From NCBI GenBank assembly GCA_021555105.2, contig CP134604.1, positions 1 to 64,000 on the forward strand: a DNA stretch of 64,000 nt. The letters run 5' to 3'. The translations under genes were made by a program, and so were the position numbers. Positions 53,262 through 62,616 of this stretch are shown piece by piece. The stretch is from Thalassospiraceae bacterium LMO-JJ14 (lineage in GTDB: Bacteria; Pseudomonadota; Alphaproteobacteria; Rhodospirillales; Casp-alpha2). Numbering within the stretch: the first letter of the stretch is position 1; the number at the start of each line of letters is the position of its first letter. The notes under the pieces were generated by a model. That model was not told the origin of the DNA. It was given only the letters and a program-made list of their open reading frames with translations, and did not search any database.

Positions 53262-53962
53262 TATTTGGAAAGGACGGCGGCCAGACGGTCGGCGCGGGCC
53301 ATGCGGTTCGCCGGATTGGTGACGATATCGCGTGGCGTCTTGCCGGTGCCGTAAACCGCTTCGTTGATGTCCTGACGCCGTGCAATCACCGCGCCCTCGA
53401 CACTGGCGCCGACATAGCCGCCGACCTTGGCGTTGGCGAAGGCGAGAACATCGGCGCCGAGATTCGTCGTCGTCGAAGCTTCCGCACCGACGCCGTAAAT
53501 CCCCGCCGTGACGCCCGCGTCGGCACCGATCTTGGCCTGATCCTTGAGGACCGCATCAAGCGCGCCCTGATTGCGGATCACCAGAATGATTTCCGTGTCC
53601 TGGGCGCCGATCTGGATGCCGAAGCTGCCCGCGCCCAGGGTATAGAAGGCCGGTGCGCTCCAGCGCCCGGGACCGGTGCGGACCATCATCAGACCGTTAC
53701 CCGCCTCGCCGCCGATGAAGAAACCGGCCTTGATGACGCTCGGGAAGATGGCGATGGCGACGGAATCGGGCAGGTACTTGGAAAAGTTCTGCAGCCCTTC
53801 AAGGGTCTGAAACCGCTCGACGGTGGCGACGGAAGCATCGACCAGATGCTCGGCCTTGAGGACCGGTGATTCATCGAGTTGCGCGCACCCGGAAAGACCG
53901 GTGAGCACGGCACAAGCAGCGGTTACGGAAAGAAAACGGCGGCGCGAGAAACCGGAAAGCAT
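53258..53962 (-). CDS. SYLF-domain (YSC84-like) lipoprotein with Tat motif
   Basis: A 234-residue exported lipoprotein. The N-terminus has a twin-arginine motif SRRRFL (residues 6-11) and a lipobox LSGC with Cys26. The mature domain is a SYLF/YSC84-type lipid-binding fold: [20 protein letters not shown] near residue 75, [40 protein letters not shown] and [19 protein letters not shown]. Bacterial members are of unknown role. ATG 53962 with AGGAG 7 bases upstream is preferred to 53983. It lies 10 bases after cobO and is coupled to cobQ, so it is embedded in the corrinoid operon; the reason is not known. Confidence 0.85.
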   Translation of the reverse strand: MLSGFSRRRFLSVTAACAVLTGLSGCAQLDESPVLKAEHLVDASVATVERFQTLEGLQNFSKYLPDSVAIAIFPSVIKAGFFIGGEAGNGLMMVRTGPGRWSAPAFYTLGAGSFGIQIGAQDTEIILVIRNQGALDAVLKDQAKIGADAGVTAGIYGVGAEASTTTNLGADVLAFANAKVGGYVGASVEGAVIARRQDINEAVYGTGKTPRDIVTNPANRMARADRLAAVLSKY

Positions 53963-53972
53963 GCATATTCTC

Positions 53973-54599
53973 CTAAAATTCAATACCGACCTGCGCTTTA
54001 ACGCCGGCCCGGAACGGATGCTTGATCTGCGTCATCTCGGTCACCAAATCGGCGATCTCGATCAGTTCGTCCTTGGCGTTACGGCCCGTCACCGCGACGT
54101 GCAGCATCTCGGGCTTGTTCTGCAGGACCTCGATCACTTCATCGAGGGGCAGGTTCTCGTAACGCAGCACGATGTTCAGTTCATCCAGGATGACCATATT
54201 GTACGATGGATCGTTAATCATTTCTTTCGCCAGTTCCCAGGCCTGGCGGGCGGCGGCGATATCGCGCGCACGATCCTGCGTTTCCCAGGTAAATCCCTCA
54301 CCCATGGCCTTGATTACGCATTGCTCTGGAAACTTGTCGAGCACGACGCGTTCGCCGGTTTCCCAGACCCCTTTGACGAACTGCACGATGCCGACCTTCA
54401 TCCCGTTGCCGATGGCGCGCACGGCCAGCCCCATGGCGGCGGTCGACTTGCCCTTGCCCTTGCCGGTATGAACGATCACGAGACCCTTTTCGATGGTCTT
54501 GGTGGCGAGGATCTTGTCGCGCGCGGCTTTCTTCTTGGCCATCTTCTCGGCATGGCGCGCGTTCAGTTCGTCTTCGGTCATATCGTCCTTGCTGCTCAT
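53973..54599 (-). CDS. cobO: Cob(I)yrinic acid a,c-diamide adenosyltransferase CobO
   Basis: A 208-residue CobA/CobO-type ATP:corrinoid adenosyltransferase that places the upper 5'-deoxyadenosyl ligand on Co(I). The P-loop is VHTGKGKGKSTAAMGLAVRA near residue 45; GNGMKVGIVQFVKGVWETGE, the FTWETQDRARDIAAARQAWE helix and MVILDELNIVLRYENLPLDE complete the family pattern. Its C-terminal TGRNAKDELIEIADLVTEM is canonical. An acidic/lysine-rich N-terminal 40 residues precede the fold. It is 33 bases after cobN and 10 bases before the SYLF gene. Confidence 0.95.
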   Translation of the reverse strand: MSSKDDMTEDELNARHAEKMAKKKAARDKILATKTIEKGLVIVHTGKGKGKSTAAMGLAVRAIGNGMKVGIVQFVKGVWETGERVVLDKFPEQCVIKAMGEGFTWETQDRARDIAAARQAWELAKEMINDPSYNMVILDELNIVLRYENLPLDEVIEVLQNKPEMLHVAVTGRNAKDELIEIADLVTEMTQIKHPFRAGVKAQVGIEF

Positions 54600-54632
54600 C
54601 GTCTCTCTCCGTTCAGGCGTCCCACTATACTA

Positions 54633-57600
54633 TCAAGCGCCTCGGGCGCCCAAGCGCTGTAACACATCGCGCGTCGAATTCAGGCGCGGCGACCACAGGC
54701 CGCGATCCTGCGCTTCCATGAGCCGCTGGGCGATATCGCGCAGCGCATCCGGGTTGACGTCTTCCAGAAACCCGCGAACGTCGGCGTCGTCCAGATAGGC
54801 CTGGAACACCAGATCGAAATGATGATCTTTGACGGCGCCGGTGGTCGCCGCGAAGGCAAACAGGTAATCGACCGTCGCCGCCATTTCGAAGGCGCCCTTG
54901 TAACCGTGCCGCCTGACGCCGTCGATCCACTTCGGATTGACGACGCGGGCGCGGACGACACGCGCGATCTCGTCTTCAAGCGGGCGGACCACCGGGCGCT
55001 CGGGCCTGGAATGATCGTTGTGATAGACGGCCGGGCGCTGGCCCCGTTCGGCGTTGACCGCCGCCGTCATACCGCCTTCGAACTGATAATAGTCATCGGA
55101 ATCCAGAAGATCGTGCTCGCGGTTGTCCTGATTGTGGATCACCGCCTGCACGCGGCCGAGCCGGTCCCTGAAAAGCCCGTGTTCGGCAGCCCCCTCGGCC
55201 CCCGCCCCGTAGGCATAGCCGCCCCATGCCACATAGGCGCCGGCGAGGTCGGCTTCGTTCTGCCAGCCCTGCTCGTCGATCATCGCCTGCAGTCCGGCGC
55301 CATAGGCCCCCGGTTTCGAGCCGAAGACCCTGAACCCGGCGCGCCGGCCGGCATCCCTTGCATCGACGCCTTCCGAGACGAGCCGCTCGGTCTCGGCCCG
55401 CACACGCGCCGCGATCGGATTTTGTGCTTCGGGCTCATCCAGCGCGGCGACGGCGCGCACCGCACTGTCGAACAGATCGATCAGCGCCGGAAAAGCGTCG
55501 CGGAAGAACCCGGATATCCTGAGCGTCACATCGACGCGCGGGCGGTCCAGCAAATCGGGCGGCAGAATCTCGAACCCGGTGACGCGCCGGGATGCGCCGT
55601 CCCATGTCGGGCGCACACCCATCAGCGCCAGCGCCTGCGCGATGTCGTCGCCGCCGGTGCGCATGTTCGATGTTCCCCATGCCGACAGCGCCATGACTTG
55701 TGGCCACTCGCCGTGGTCCTGCAGATAGCGTTCGACCAGCAAAGCCGCCGAGGCCCACCCCAGCGTCCACGCCGCCGGGGTCGGCACGGTGCGGGTATCG
55801 ACGGAATAGAAGTTGCGTCCGGTCGGCAAAACATCGGGGCGGCCGCGCGTCGGCGCACCGGACGGGCCGGGGGCGACGAAGCGTCCGTCCAGCGCCGTCA
55901 GCAGACCGTCCAGTTCGGCATCGCCACTCGCGGCGACACGGTGGCGCAGATCATCGTGGAGCCAGCCCATGACAGCCTGCGCGTTCGCCCATGCCCGATC
56001 GCAGTCCCTGTTTCCGGCGACCAGTTCGGCCGCCAGCAATTCCAGCCGCTCCACGCTGTCACCCGTCGAGCGCCACGGATCGTCCGACACGGTTTGCAGC
56101 GCCTCCGGCTTCGGGCCGATCCAGGCTTCTGCCATGTCGCAATCCAGCGGATCGAAGCCGAGGCCCAGGTCCGCCGCCAGCGCACGGTGCAGGGACTGAT
56201 CGGCATCCTTGCCGTTTGCCCGCGGCACCCGCACCAGCGCCACCAGAAGATCGGTGAGCAGCCGCCCTTCGGGGCTTTCGCCGAACACATGCAGGCCGTC
56301 ACGAATCTGCAGTTCCTTCAGCTCGCACAGATAACCGTCGAGCTTGGCCAGCGCATCGTCTTCACTCTCATCGACGGCAATGCCGATGTCCTCGTCGAGA
56401 CCGGTAGCGCGGCACAGCGACAGGATATTTTCCGTCAGCACCCTGAGCCGGCGCGGATCGACACCCGCCGCCTCGTAATATTCATCAACGAGCTGTTCCA
56501 GGTCCTTCAGCGGGCCATAGCTTTCGGCACGGCTCAGCGGCGGCGTCAGATGATCGATGATGACGGCGGCGGCGCGGCGCTTGGCCTGCGTGCCTTCGCC
56601 GGGGTCGTTGACGATAAACGGATAGATATGCGGCATCGGCCCGAGGGCTGCTTCCGGAAAACAGTCTTCGGACAGCGCCAGCGCCTTGCCCGGCAGCCAT
56701 TCCAGGTTGCCGTGCTTGCCCATGTGGCAGACCGCGTCGGCGCGAAAGCCGCGCTCCAGCCAGGCATAGAACGCGAGGTAGCCGTGCGGCGGCACCAGCG
56801 CCGGGTCGTGATAACTCTGCACCGGGTCGATGTTATAGCCGCGCGCCGGCTGCAAACCGATAACGACGTTGCCGCAGCGGTACGCGGAAATCGCAAAGCT
56901 GCCGCAGTCGACCTCGCCCGGCATATAGAACGGGTCGGTTTCGGGCGCGCCCCAGCGTTCCAGCACCTGTTCGCGCACGGCGGGCGCCAGCGCGGCGAAC
57001 CAGATCTGATAGTCGGCAAGCGACAGGGTTTCGGAAATGGCGCGTGTCGCCAGCGCCTTGAAATCGTTGGTCGGTCCGGCCTTGAGACGTTCGATCAGCG
57101 CTGCGCCGTCGGCGGGGGCATCGGCAATCCTGTAACCGGCTTCGTCGAGCGCCTTGAGCACGCGGATCGTGCCCGCCGGTGTATCCAGCCCGACGCCGTT
57201 GCCGAGTCTGGCGTCCTTGTTCGGATAGTTGGCCAGCACCAGCGCGATGCGGCGCGCATCCGCCGGGGTGCCCCCGAGCTTCGCCCAGTTGGCGGCGAGC
57301 CGCGCGACAAAGCGAAGCCGGTCCGGCACCGGTTCGTAGGTGACGATGTCGCTTTCCGTCGCATCGTCACGGCGCGCCCGGCCCTTGAAGGAAACCGCGC
57401 GGCTGAAGATGCGCCCGTCGACTTCCGGCAACGCCACGTTCATGGCGATGTCGCGTGCCGACAACCCGCGCGTGCCGCTTTCCCAGCCTTCCCGGTTACC
57501 GCCCGAAAAGACGACCTGCAGCACAGGGCAACCGGCGGCATCGAGCGGCCCCGGCGTGAAGTCCCTGCCCGGTGCGGAAACCGCGAACCCGGTCGCGTTC

Positions 57601-58397
57601 AGCACGACAGCCGGCGGGACGGCTTCATAAATACCGGCGATGGTGTCGGCCGAAATCGGATCCTTGAGGCTTTGCGCGAACACCGGCAGCGGATTGAGAC
57701 CGGCGTCTTGCATAGCCGCGATCATCCCGTCGACGGCGGCAAGGTTTCCCGACTGCACCAGGGCACGGTAAAAAACCAGCGACGCGACCGGCCGCCCGTC
57801 GGTCCAGTGGCTGCGGACATCGTCCAGCGACGGCGTTGCTGCACCCGGCCAGTAAAGCCCGGCCCGTAACAGTGCCGCCGGTTCGCGCCAGTCGGTCCCG
57901 GCGCCCGCAAGATGCGCCATATATAACAGAAGATTGCGGCTGTTGGCCGGGCCGCCGTGCACCCCATATTGCCACAGACGGTGACAGGCTTCGGCGTTGA
58001 GCGTCGAGAACGCCGACAGTTCCGGATCGGGCTGATCGTCGCCCGGCAGCACGGCAAGGTGAATGTTCCGGCTGCGGCAGGTCTCGGCGATCTGCTCGAT
58101 GCCGTAGGGCCAGTAGCCGTACCCGCCGAGGATCCGGACCACGACAATGCGCGTGTGAGCGACAATTTCGTCGACGTACAGATCGACCGACATGTTGTGG
58201 CCGAGCTGCATCAGATTGGCGAGCCGCAGGGACGGCACATCGACAGCGTCATCGCTTAACTGCCGCCTGGCGTCGGCCAGCAGCGCCAGTTCGGTGTCCG
58301 CCGCCGACAGAAAAAGCATGTCGCCCGGGGTCTGACCCAAATCGACGGCTTCCTCGCCATCCGTAATGGCGCCCGGCTGTGCGGCTAGAAGATGCAT
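54633..58397 (-). CDS. cobN: Cobaltochelatase subunit CobN
   Basis: A 1254-residue large subunit of the ATP-dependent aerobic cobaltochelatase, which inserts cobalt into hydrogenobyrinic acid a,c-diamide. Blocks near residues 500-590 (EVDCGSFAISAYRCGNVVIG, GYNIDPVQSYHDPALVPPH, VCHMGKHGNLEWLPGKALAL) and the C-terminal YAYGAGAEGAAEHGLFRDRL, NQDNREHDLLDSDDYYQFEG and RRHGYKGAFEMAATVDYLFA are diagnostic for CobN/BchH-type subunits, the last set for CobN. Length agrees with CobN (about 1250). The partner AAA subunits CobS and CobT of the chelatase are not in this window. cobO follows after 33 bases. Confidence 0.96.
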   Translation of the reverse strand: MHLLAAQPGAITDGEEAVDLGQTPGDMLFLSAADTELALLADARRQLSDDAVDVPSLRLANLMQLGHNMSVDLYVDEIVAHTRIVVVRILGGYGYWPYGIEQIAETCRSRNIHLAVLPGDDQPDPELSAFSTLNAEACHRLWQYGVHGGPANSRNLLLYMAHLAGAGTDWREPAALLRAGLYWPGAATPSLDDVRSHWTDGRPVASLVFYRALVQSGNLAAVDGMIAAMQDAGLNPLPVFAQSLKDPISADTIAGIYEAVPPAVVLNATGFAVSAPGRDFTPGPLDAAGCPVLQVVFSGGNREGWESGTRGLSARDIAMNVALPEVDGRIFSRAVSFKGRARRDDATESDIVTYEPVPDRLRFVARLAANWAKLGGTPADARRIALVLANYPNKDARLGNGVGLDTPAGTIRVLKALDEAGYRIADAPADGAALIERLKAGPTNDFKALATRAISETLSLADYQIWFAALAPAVREQVLERWGAPETDPFYMPGEVDCGSFAISAYRCGNVVIGLQPARGYNIDPVQSYHDPALVPPHGYLAFYAWLERGFRADAVCHMGKHGNLEWLPGKALALSEDCFPEAALGPMPHIYPFIVNDPGEGTQAKRRAAAVIIDHLTPPLSRAESYGPLKDLEQLVDEYYEAAGVDPRRLRVLTENILSLCRATGLDEDIGIAVDESEDDALAKLDGYLCELKELQIRDGLHVFGESPEGRLLTDLLVALVRVPRANGKDADQSLHRALAADLGLGFDPLDCDMAEAWIGPKPEALQTVSDDPWRSTGDSVERLELLAAELVAGNRDCDRAWANAQAVMGWLHDDLRHRVAASGDAELDGLLTALDGRFVAPGPSGAPTRGRPDVLPTGRNFYSVDTRTVPTPAAWTLGWASAALLVERYLQDHGEWPQVMALSAWGTSNMRTGGDDIAQALALMGVRPTWDGASRRVTGFEILPPDLLDRPRVDVTLRISGFFRDAFPALIDLFDSAVRAVAALDEPEAQNPIAARVRAETERLVSEGVDARDAGRRAGFRVFGSKPGAYGAGLQAMIDEQGWQNEADLAGAYVAWGGYAYGAGAEGAAEHGLFRDRLGRVQAVIHNQDNREHDLLDSDDYYQFEGGMTAAVNAERGQRPAVYHNDHSRPERPVVRPLEDEIARVVRARVVNPKWIDGVRRHGYKGAFEMAATVDYLFAFAATTGAVKDHHFDLVFQAYLDDADVRGFLEDVNPDALRDIAQRLMEAQDRGLWSPRLNSTRDVLQRLGARGA

Positions 58398-58453
58398 TAA
58401 CGACCGATTCCTCCTGTCCCCTCTCCCTCCCGTCCGCTTCGCGTCCGGGTCCC

Positions 58454-58507
58454 TCCCTCTCCCAAGGGAGAGGGCGTAGATGCGTGCCCCCTCTCCCTTG
58501 GGAGAGG
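58454..58507. repeat. Intergenic double palindrome between cobW and cobN
   Basis: Two perfect hairpins, CCCTCTCCC-AA-GGGAGAGGG (58454-58473) and CCCTCTCCC-TT-GGGAGAGGG (58488-58507). They are also inverted copies of each other, so the whole can fold as one long structure. Related CCCTCTCC strings extend on both sides (58417 and 58510 onwards). It lies in the 130-base gap between cobW and cobN and may weaken or terminate transcription between the two halves of the operon. Confidence 0.75.
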
Positions 58508-58527
58508 GACAGGGAGAGGGGGCTAAA

Positions 58528-59550
58528 TTACCCCTTGAGCATTCCCGAGATCGCGTCGCGGTCGAGACCGGCGAGACCGATCACCACCAGTTCGCTGCGG
58601 CGCGGCTCGGTTTCCAGCCATGGCCGGTCGAAATAACGCTCGATCCTGGGGCCGACCGCCTGAATGACATGGCGCATCGGCTTGCCCGGCACATTGACGA
58701 AGCCTTTGATACGCAGAATATCGTGCGCCACCGTGGCCGCCATGATGCGGTCTTCGAGAGCCCCCGGATCGTCGATATCGCCGAGCGGCACCTGAAAGCT
58801 CTCGAAATCGTCGTGATCGTGATCGTCATCACCGTCATGGTGCGACGGGCGCTGGTCGAGATCGTCCTCGACCGCTGCCGACATCGCCAGAAGCACACCG
58901 AGATCGATGTCGCCCTTGACGGTTTCGACAACCTTGACCCCGGCGCGGATTTCCCGGCCCAGCAGCGCCAGCACGCCCGGCTTGTCGGCATCGGCCATCA
59001 TGTCGGCCTTGTTGAGCAGCACCAGATCGGCGCACAGCAGCTGATCTTCGAAGACTTCCTCGAGCGGCGAATGGTGATCGAGGTTTTCGTCGGCCTCGCG
59101 GGCCTGCTGGATTTTCGCCGGGTCGTCGGCGAAGCGGCCGTCGCGTACCGCAGGGGCATCGACCACGGCAACGACACCGTCGACGGTCACGCGCGAGCGC
59201 ACTTCCGGCCAGTTGAAGGCCTTGACCAGCGGTTTCGGCAGCGCCAGGCCCGACGTCTCGATGACGATGTGGTCCGGCGGCTCGGCGCGGTTCAGAAGCT
59301 TTTCCATGGTCGGCAGGAAATCGTCGGCGACCGTGCAGCAGATGCAGCCGTTGGCCAGTTCCATCACGTCGTCTTCGTCGCAGCCTTCGAAGCCGCAGCC
59401 GTTGATGACCTCGCGGTCGACGCCGATGTCGCCGAACTCGTTGATGATCAGCGCGATCCGCTTGCCGTTCGCGTTGGCGAGGATATGGCGGATCAGCGTC
59501 GTCTTGCCGGCGCCGAGAAATCCGGTGATTACGGTAGCGGGTATCTTCAT
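58528..59550 (-). CDS. cobW: CobW metallochaperone GTPase
   Basis: A 340-residue G3E GTPase of the COG0523 family, placed by context as cobalt chaperone CobW. P-loop GFLGAGKTT lies at residues 10-18, the metal-binding GCICC motif at 68-72, [10 protein letters not shown] near 36, and the guanine specificity motif LLNKADMM near 155. Residues about 236-255 are a His/Asp patch ([14 protein letters not shown]), likely an extra metal-binding site. It probably delivers Co(II) to the chelatase. It is four bases overlapped with cobU and precedes cobN. Confidence 0.94.
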   Translation of the reverse strand: MKIPATVITGFLGAGKTTLIRHILANANGKRIALIINEFGDIGVDREVINGCGFEGCDEDDVMELANGCICCTVADDFLPTMEKLLNRAEPPDHIVIETSGLALPKPLVKAFNWPEVRSRVTVDGVVAVVDAPAVRDGRFADDPAKIQQAREADENLDHHSPLEEVFEDQLLCADLVLLNKADMMADADKPGVLALLGREIRAGVKVVETVKGDIDLGVLLAMSAAVEDDLDQRPSHHDGDDDHDHDDFESFQVPLGDIDDPGALEDRIMAATVAHDILRIKGFVNVPGKPMRHVIQAVGPRIERYFDRPWLETEPRRSELVVIGLAGLDRDAISGMLKG

Positions 59551-60074
59551 GTCGTCATGTCTTTCATCGTCATCGGCAGACCGGCGGTAACGAATACCAC
59601 CCGGTCGGCTATTTTTGCGATCTGCTGGTGCGCATTGCCCGCATGATCACGGAATTCTCGCGCCATTGCGTTGTCGGGGACAATCCCGAGACCGACCTCG
59701 TTGGAAACGAAAACGACCCGGGCGTCAAGGCCCGGCAGCACCGCCGTCAGCATCGCCAGTTCGCGTTCGATATCGTGGTGGCCCATCATCAGGTTGGAAA
59801 CCCAGAGCGTCAGGCAATCGACCAGAACCGCCTTGCCGCGGCATGCCTTCGACGTCAGCGCGCCGACCAGGTCGCGCGGCGCTTCGAGGGTTTCCCACAG
59901 CTCGCCGCGACGCGCGCGGTGCTTTTCGATTCGCACCGTCATTTCGCTGTCCCAGGCCTGCGCGGTGGCGATGTAGACGCCCCCGCCCTCGGCCTCGACA
60001 AGTCCCTCGGCATAGCGGCTCTTGCCCGAGCGCGCACCGCCCAGTACCAGCGTCACGGGTGGCAAGCCGGACAT
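59547..60074 (-). CDS. cobU: Adenosylcobinamide kinase/guanylyltransferase CobU (CobP)
   Basis: A 175-residue bifunctional enzyme that phosphorylates adenosylcobinamide and attaches GMP from [22 protein letters not shown] near residue 8 is the P-loop, [22 protein letters not shown] near residue 33 holds the guanylylated histidine (in KHRARR), and [15 protein letters not shown] near residue 82 and [20 protein letters not shown] near residue 118 follow. Start ATG 60074 lies one base after the stop of the phosphatase gene; a longer frame to 60128 overlaps that gene and is not used. Confidence 0.94.
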   Translation of the reverse strand: MSGLPPVTLVLGGARSGKSRYAEGLVEAEGGGVYIATAQAWDSEMTVRIEKHRARRGELWETLEAPRDLVGALTSKACRGKAVLVDCLTLWVSNLMMGHHDIERELAMLTAVLPGLDARVVFVSNEVGLGIVPDNAMAREFRDHAGNAHQQIAKIADRVVFVTAGLPMTMKDMTT

Positions 60075-60075
60075 G

Positions 60076-60717
60076 TCAGTGATCTTCCCGCGCCGGACGG
60101 TTGACGTGCACCACGCGCCACGCACCACCCCGGCCCTTGAGCAGGCCGTCGGGAACGTGTTCGAGCACCGTCAGCGACAGCGTATGCACGGTCAGCGCCA
60201 TACCCGCCGCCGGATCGAGACCGAGGGCATGCGATACCGCTGCGCGCACCGTGCCGCCGTGCGACACACATACAATGTCGGAGCCTTCGTGGCGTTCGGT
60301 GTAGTGATCGATGGCCGCGCCGACACGCGCGATCTGATCGGCGAAGCTTTCCCCGTTGGGGGTGCGGTTGCGGACCGGATCCTGCCAGAACGCATCGTAG
60401 GTATCGGGATCGGCGGCACGCATTTCATCCCACGTGGCCCCCTGCCAGTCGCCGAAGCTCTGCTCGCCGAAGCGCGGATCGATGACCGGGTCACGCGCTT
60501 CAAGGCCGGCGTCGCGGATCGATTGCGCCGTCAGGATGGCGCGGCTGAGGTGCGAGGTGTACCACGGCACATCGCCCGGCAGCCTGCGCGCCAGCGACTG
60601 AAAGGACACCAGGTCCGAACGGTCGCATTCGACATCGTCGGCACCGTAAATCTTGCCCTGCACGCCCACCACCGGGGCATGGCGGACCAGCCACCATCTC
60701 GTCGTACCGTCATGCAT
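60076..60717 (-). CDS. cobC: Histidine phosphatase family protein, probable alpha-ribazole phosphatase
   Basis: A 213-residue phosphoglycerate-mutase-like phosphatase. The phosphohistidine motif reads VRHAPV with His13 (instead of the more common RHG), followed by [15 protein letters not shown] (Arg) near residue 60 and the second catalytic histidine in [16 protein letters not shown] near residue 150. In cobalamin synthesis CobC removes the phosphate of alpha-ribazole-5'-phosphate; the call rests on position between cobS and cobU. ATG 60717 is chosen, overlapping the cobS stop by 8 bases; an open frame to 60765 reads cobS sequence. Confidence 0.85.
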   Translation of the reverse strand: MHDGTTRWWLVRHAPVVGVQGKIYGADDVECDRSDLVSFQSLARRLPGDVPWYTSHLSRAILTAQSIRDAGLEARDPVIDPRFGEQSFGDWQGATWDEMRAADPDTYDAFWQDPVRNRTPNGESFADQIARVGAAIDHYTERHEGSDIVCVSHGGTVRAAVSHALGLDPAAGMALTVHTLSLTVLEHVPDGLLKGRGGAWRVVHVNRPAREDH

Positions 60718-61492
60718 AAAAAACCGAACTCCCAGCTGCGGCGGCGGAAAGTACCGCGATTTCAATCATCTGCTGCACCGCGCCGATCACATCGCCGGTC
60801 TGCCCGCCGAGCTTCCGCTGCGCCCACAACAGAACCGCCGCGCCGAGCACGATCCCCAGCGCAACGGCGGCCAAGGCTACGGATAGCGGCAATAATGTAA
60901 AGAGCGCAAGCGCGCCGATGGCGGCGGCGGCAGCGGCGATCTTCAGCGAGGGCTGCCCGGCACCGTGCGACAACCCGTCCCGCCGCGCCGGCGGCAGCGC
61001 GTGCATGACGGCCGGCAGCAAACCGCGCGACAGCATGGCCGCCGCGATCATGGAGAGACAGGCAAAACCCGGCCCCGGAATACCGGCGATCATCGCGGCG
61101 CGGATGGCGACGGAGAAAATCAGCGCCAGCACCCCGTAGGCGCCGATCCGGGAATCACGCATGATTTCGAGGGTATGTTCGCGGTCCCGGCCGCCCATCC
61201 CGTCGGCGACATCGGCGAGGCCGTCTTCATGCAGCGCGCCGGTGACGATGGCCTGCAGCGCCAGCGCCGCCAGCGCACAGGCTATCGGCGATGCCCCGGT
61301 GCCGGCGATGCCATAAAGCGCGCCCCCCGATATGGCCCCGACGATCAGGCCGACCAGCGGGAACGCCCAGGCAGCGCGCGCCAGATCGGTGCTTTCCAGC
61401 CCTGAAATCCGGCCCACGGGTATGCGGCTCAGGAACAGGACGCAGACGCGCAGATCGCGAACCGGGCTGAAGCTGTTATCGGCTGTCGACAT
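60710..61492 (-). CDS. cobS: Adenosylcobinamide-GDP ribazoletransferase CobS (CobV)
   Basis: A 260-residue inner-membrane enzyme that joins adenosylcobinamide-GDP and alpha-ribazole. FLSRIPVGRI near residue 20 opens the protein. GALHEDGLADVADGMGGRDR near residue 86 is the catalytic signature with the aspartates, and EHTLEIMRDSRIGAYGVLAL follows. Six hydrophobic segments are visible. ATG 61492 is taken over an open frame to 61798 that is antisense to cobT. It is the first gene of the cobS-cobC-cobU-cobW(-cobN) unit and divergent from cobT, 70 bases away. Confidence 0.94.
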   Translation of the reverse strand: MSTADNSFSPVRDLRVCVLFLSRIPVGRISGLESTDLARAAWAFPLVGLIVGAISGGALYGIAGTGASPIACALAALALQAIVTGALHEDGLADVADGMGGRDREHTLEIMRDSRIGAYGVLALIFSVAIRAAMIAGIPGPGFACLSMIAAAMLSRGLLPAVMHALPPARRDGLSHGAGQPSLKIAAAAAAIGALALFTLLPLSVALAAVALGIVLGAAVLLWAQRKLGGQTGDVIGAVQQMIEIAVLSAAAAGSSVFYA

Positions 61493-61562
61493 ACCTGTGG
61501 TTCTATCGCGCGGCGCCTTGCGTGTCACCGAATTAAGCTTTCGAAGCCGGGGGCCGTGGTTT

Positions 61563-62597
61563 ATGAGTCCGGGCATGACAAACGCACCGAAAACCATGGC
61601 CGGCATCAGCGATCTGCTGGCCGCCGCCCCCGCAGCCTCGGCATCGGCGGCGGATGCTGCGCGTGCGCGCGAAGCGACGCTGACCAAGCCGCCGGGCGCG
61701 CTGGGACGTCTCGAGGTCATTTCCGAATGGCTGGCGGCGTGGCAGAACAGAAATCCGCCCCGCATCGACAATGCCCGCGTTATCGTGTTCGCCGGCAATC
61801 ATGGCGTCGCGGCACGCGGCGTCTCGGCCTTTCCCGCCGAAGTGACGGCGCAGATGGTCGCCAACTTCGACGCCGGGGGCGCAGCGGTCAACCAACTCAG
61901 CCGGACTTGCGGCGCGGCGTTCCGGGTTATCGCCATCGATCTCGACAACCCGACCGAAGATTTCACCAAGGCCCCGGCGATGGACGAAGCTGCGTTCATG
62001 GCGGCGTTCACGCTCGGCTGGGACGCCGTCGATGACACCAGCGATCTGCTGGCCATCGGCGAGATGGGCATCGCCAACACCACATCCGCCGCAGCCGTCT
62101 GTCACGCGCTGTTCGGCGGACGGGCCGAAGACTGGACCGGCCCCGGCACCGGGGTGACGGGCAGTGCGCTCTCGGCCAAGGCCGGCGTCGTCGCCGAGGC
62201 AGTTGCCCTGCACGGCGAAGCCGCAAGCGGTCCGATTGATATTCTGCGCCGTCTCGGCGGGTATGAGCTGGCAGCGATGGCCGGCGCCATCGTTGCCGCC
62301 AGGTACAAACGCTGTCCGGTGCTGATCGACGGTTATGTCTCGGGTGCGGCGGCTGCGGCCCTGGCGGCGGCGCATCCGGCAAGCCTGGATCACACGCTGG
62401 CAGCGCACGTTTCGGCGGAACCGGGGCACCGCAGACTTTTGCAAGCGCTCGGCATGGACCCGCTGCTCGATCTCGAAATGCGGCTCGGCGAGGCATCGGG
62501 GGCGGCGCTGGCCATCAACATTGTCCGTAGCGCCGCGGCCTGCCACGCGGGCATGGCCAGCTTCGCCGACGCCGGTATCAGCGATAAATCCGAATAG
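61563..62597 (+). CDS. cobT: Nicotinate-nucleotide--dimethylbenzimidazole phosphoribosyltransferase CobT (CobU)
   Basis: A 344-residue enzyme that forms alpha-ribazole phosphate from dimethylbenzimidazole and nicotinate mononucleotide. LTKPPGALGRLEVISEWLA near residue 38 and VFAGNHGVAARGVSAFPAEV near residue 75 are signature blocks; LLAIGEMGIANTTSAAAV near residue 162 holds a glutamate of the active site, and VLIDGYVSGAAAAALAAAHP and MRLGEASGAALAINIVRSA close the protein with the catalytic Glu in the latter. Start ATG 61563 (MSPGMTN) or 61575 (MTNAPK). Not to be confused with the chelatase subunit also called CobT. Confidence 0.95.
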   Translation: MSPGMTNAPKTMAGISDLLAAAPAASASAADAARAREATLTKPPGALGRLEVISEWLAAWQNRNPPRIDNARVIVFAGNHGVAARGVSAFPAEVTAQMVANFDAGGAAVNQLSRTCGAAFRVIAIDLDNPTEDFTKAPAMDEAAFMAAFTLGWDAVDDTSDLLAIGEMGIANTTSAAAVCHALFGGRAEDWTGPGTGVTGSALSAKAGVVAEAVALHGEAASGPIDILRRLGGYELAAMAGAIVAARYKRCPVLIDGYVSGAAAAALAAAHPASLDHTLAAHVSAEPGHRRLLQALGMDPLLDLEMRLGEASGAALAINIVRSAAACHAGMASFADAGISDKSE

Positions 62598-62616
62598 GCT
62601 GGATCAAGGTCAGGCC

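Noticed and set aside
54819-57869. A 1016-codon open frame antisense to cobN
   Set aside because: It mirrors the GC-rich codon pattern of cobN, reads as low-complexity Arg/His/Gln/Ala-rich sequence without domains, and cobN on the other strand is a clear full-length family member.
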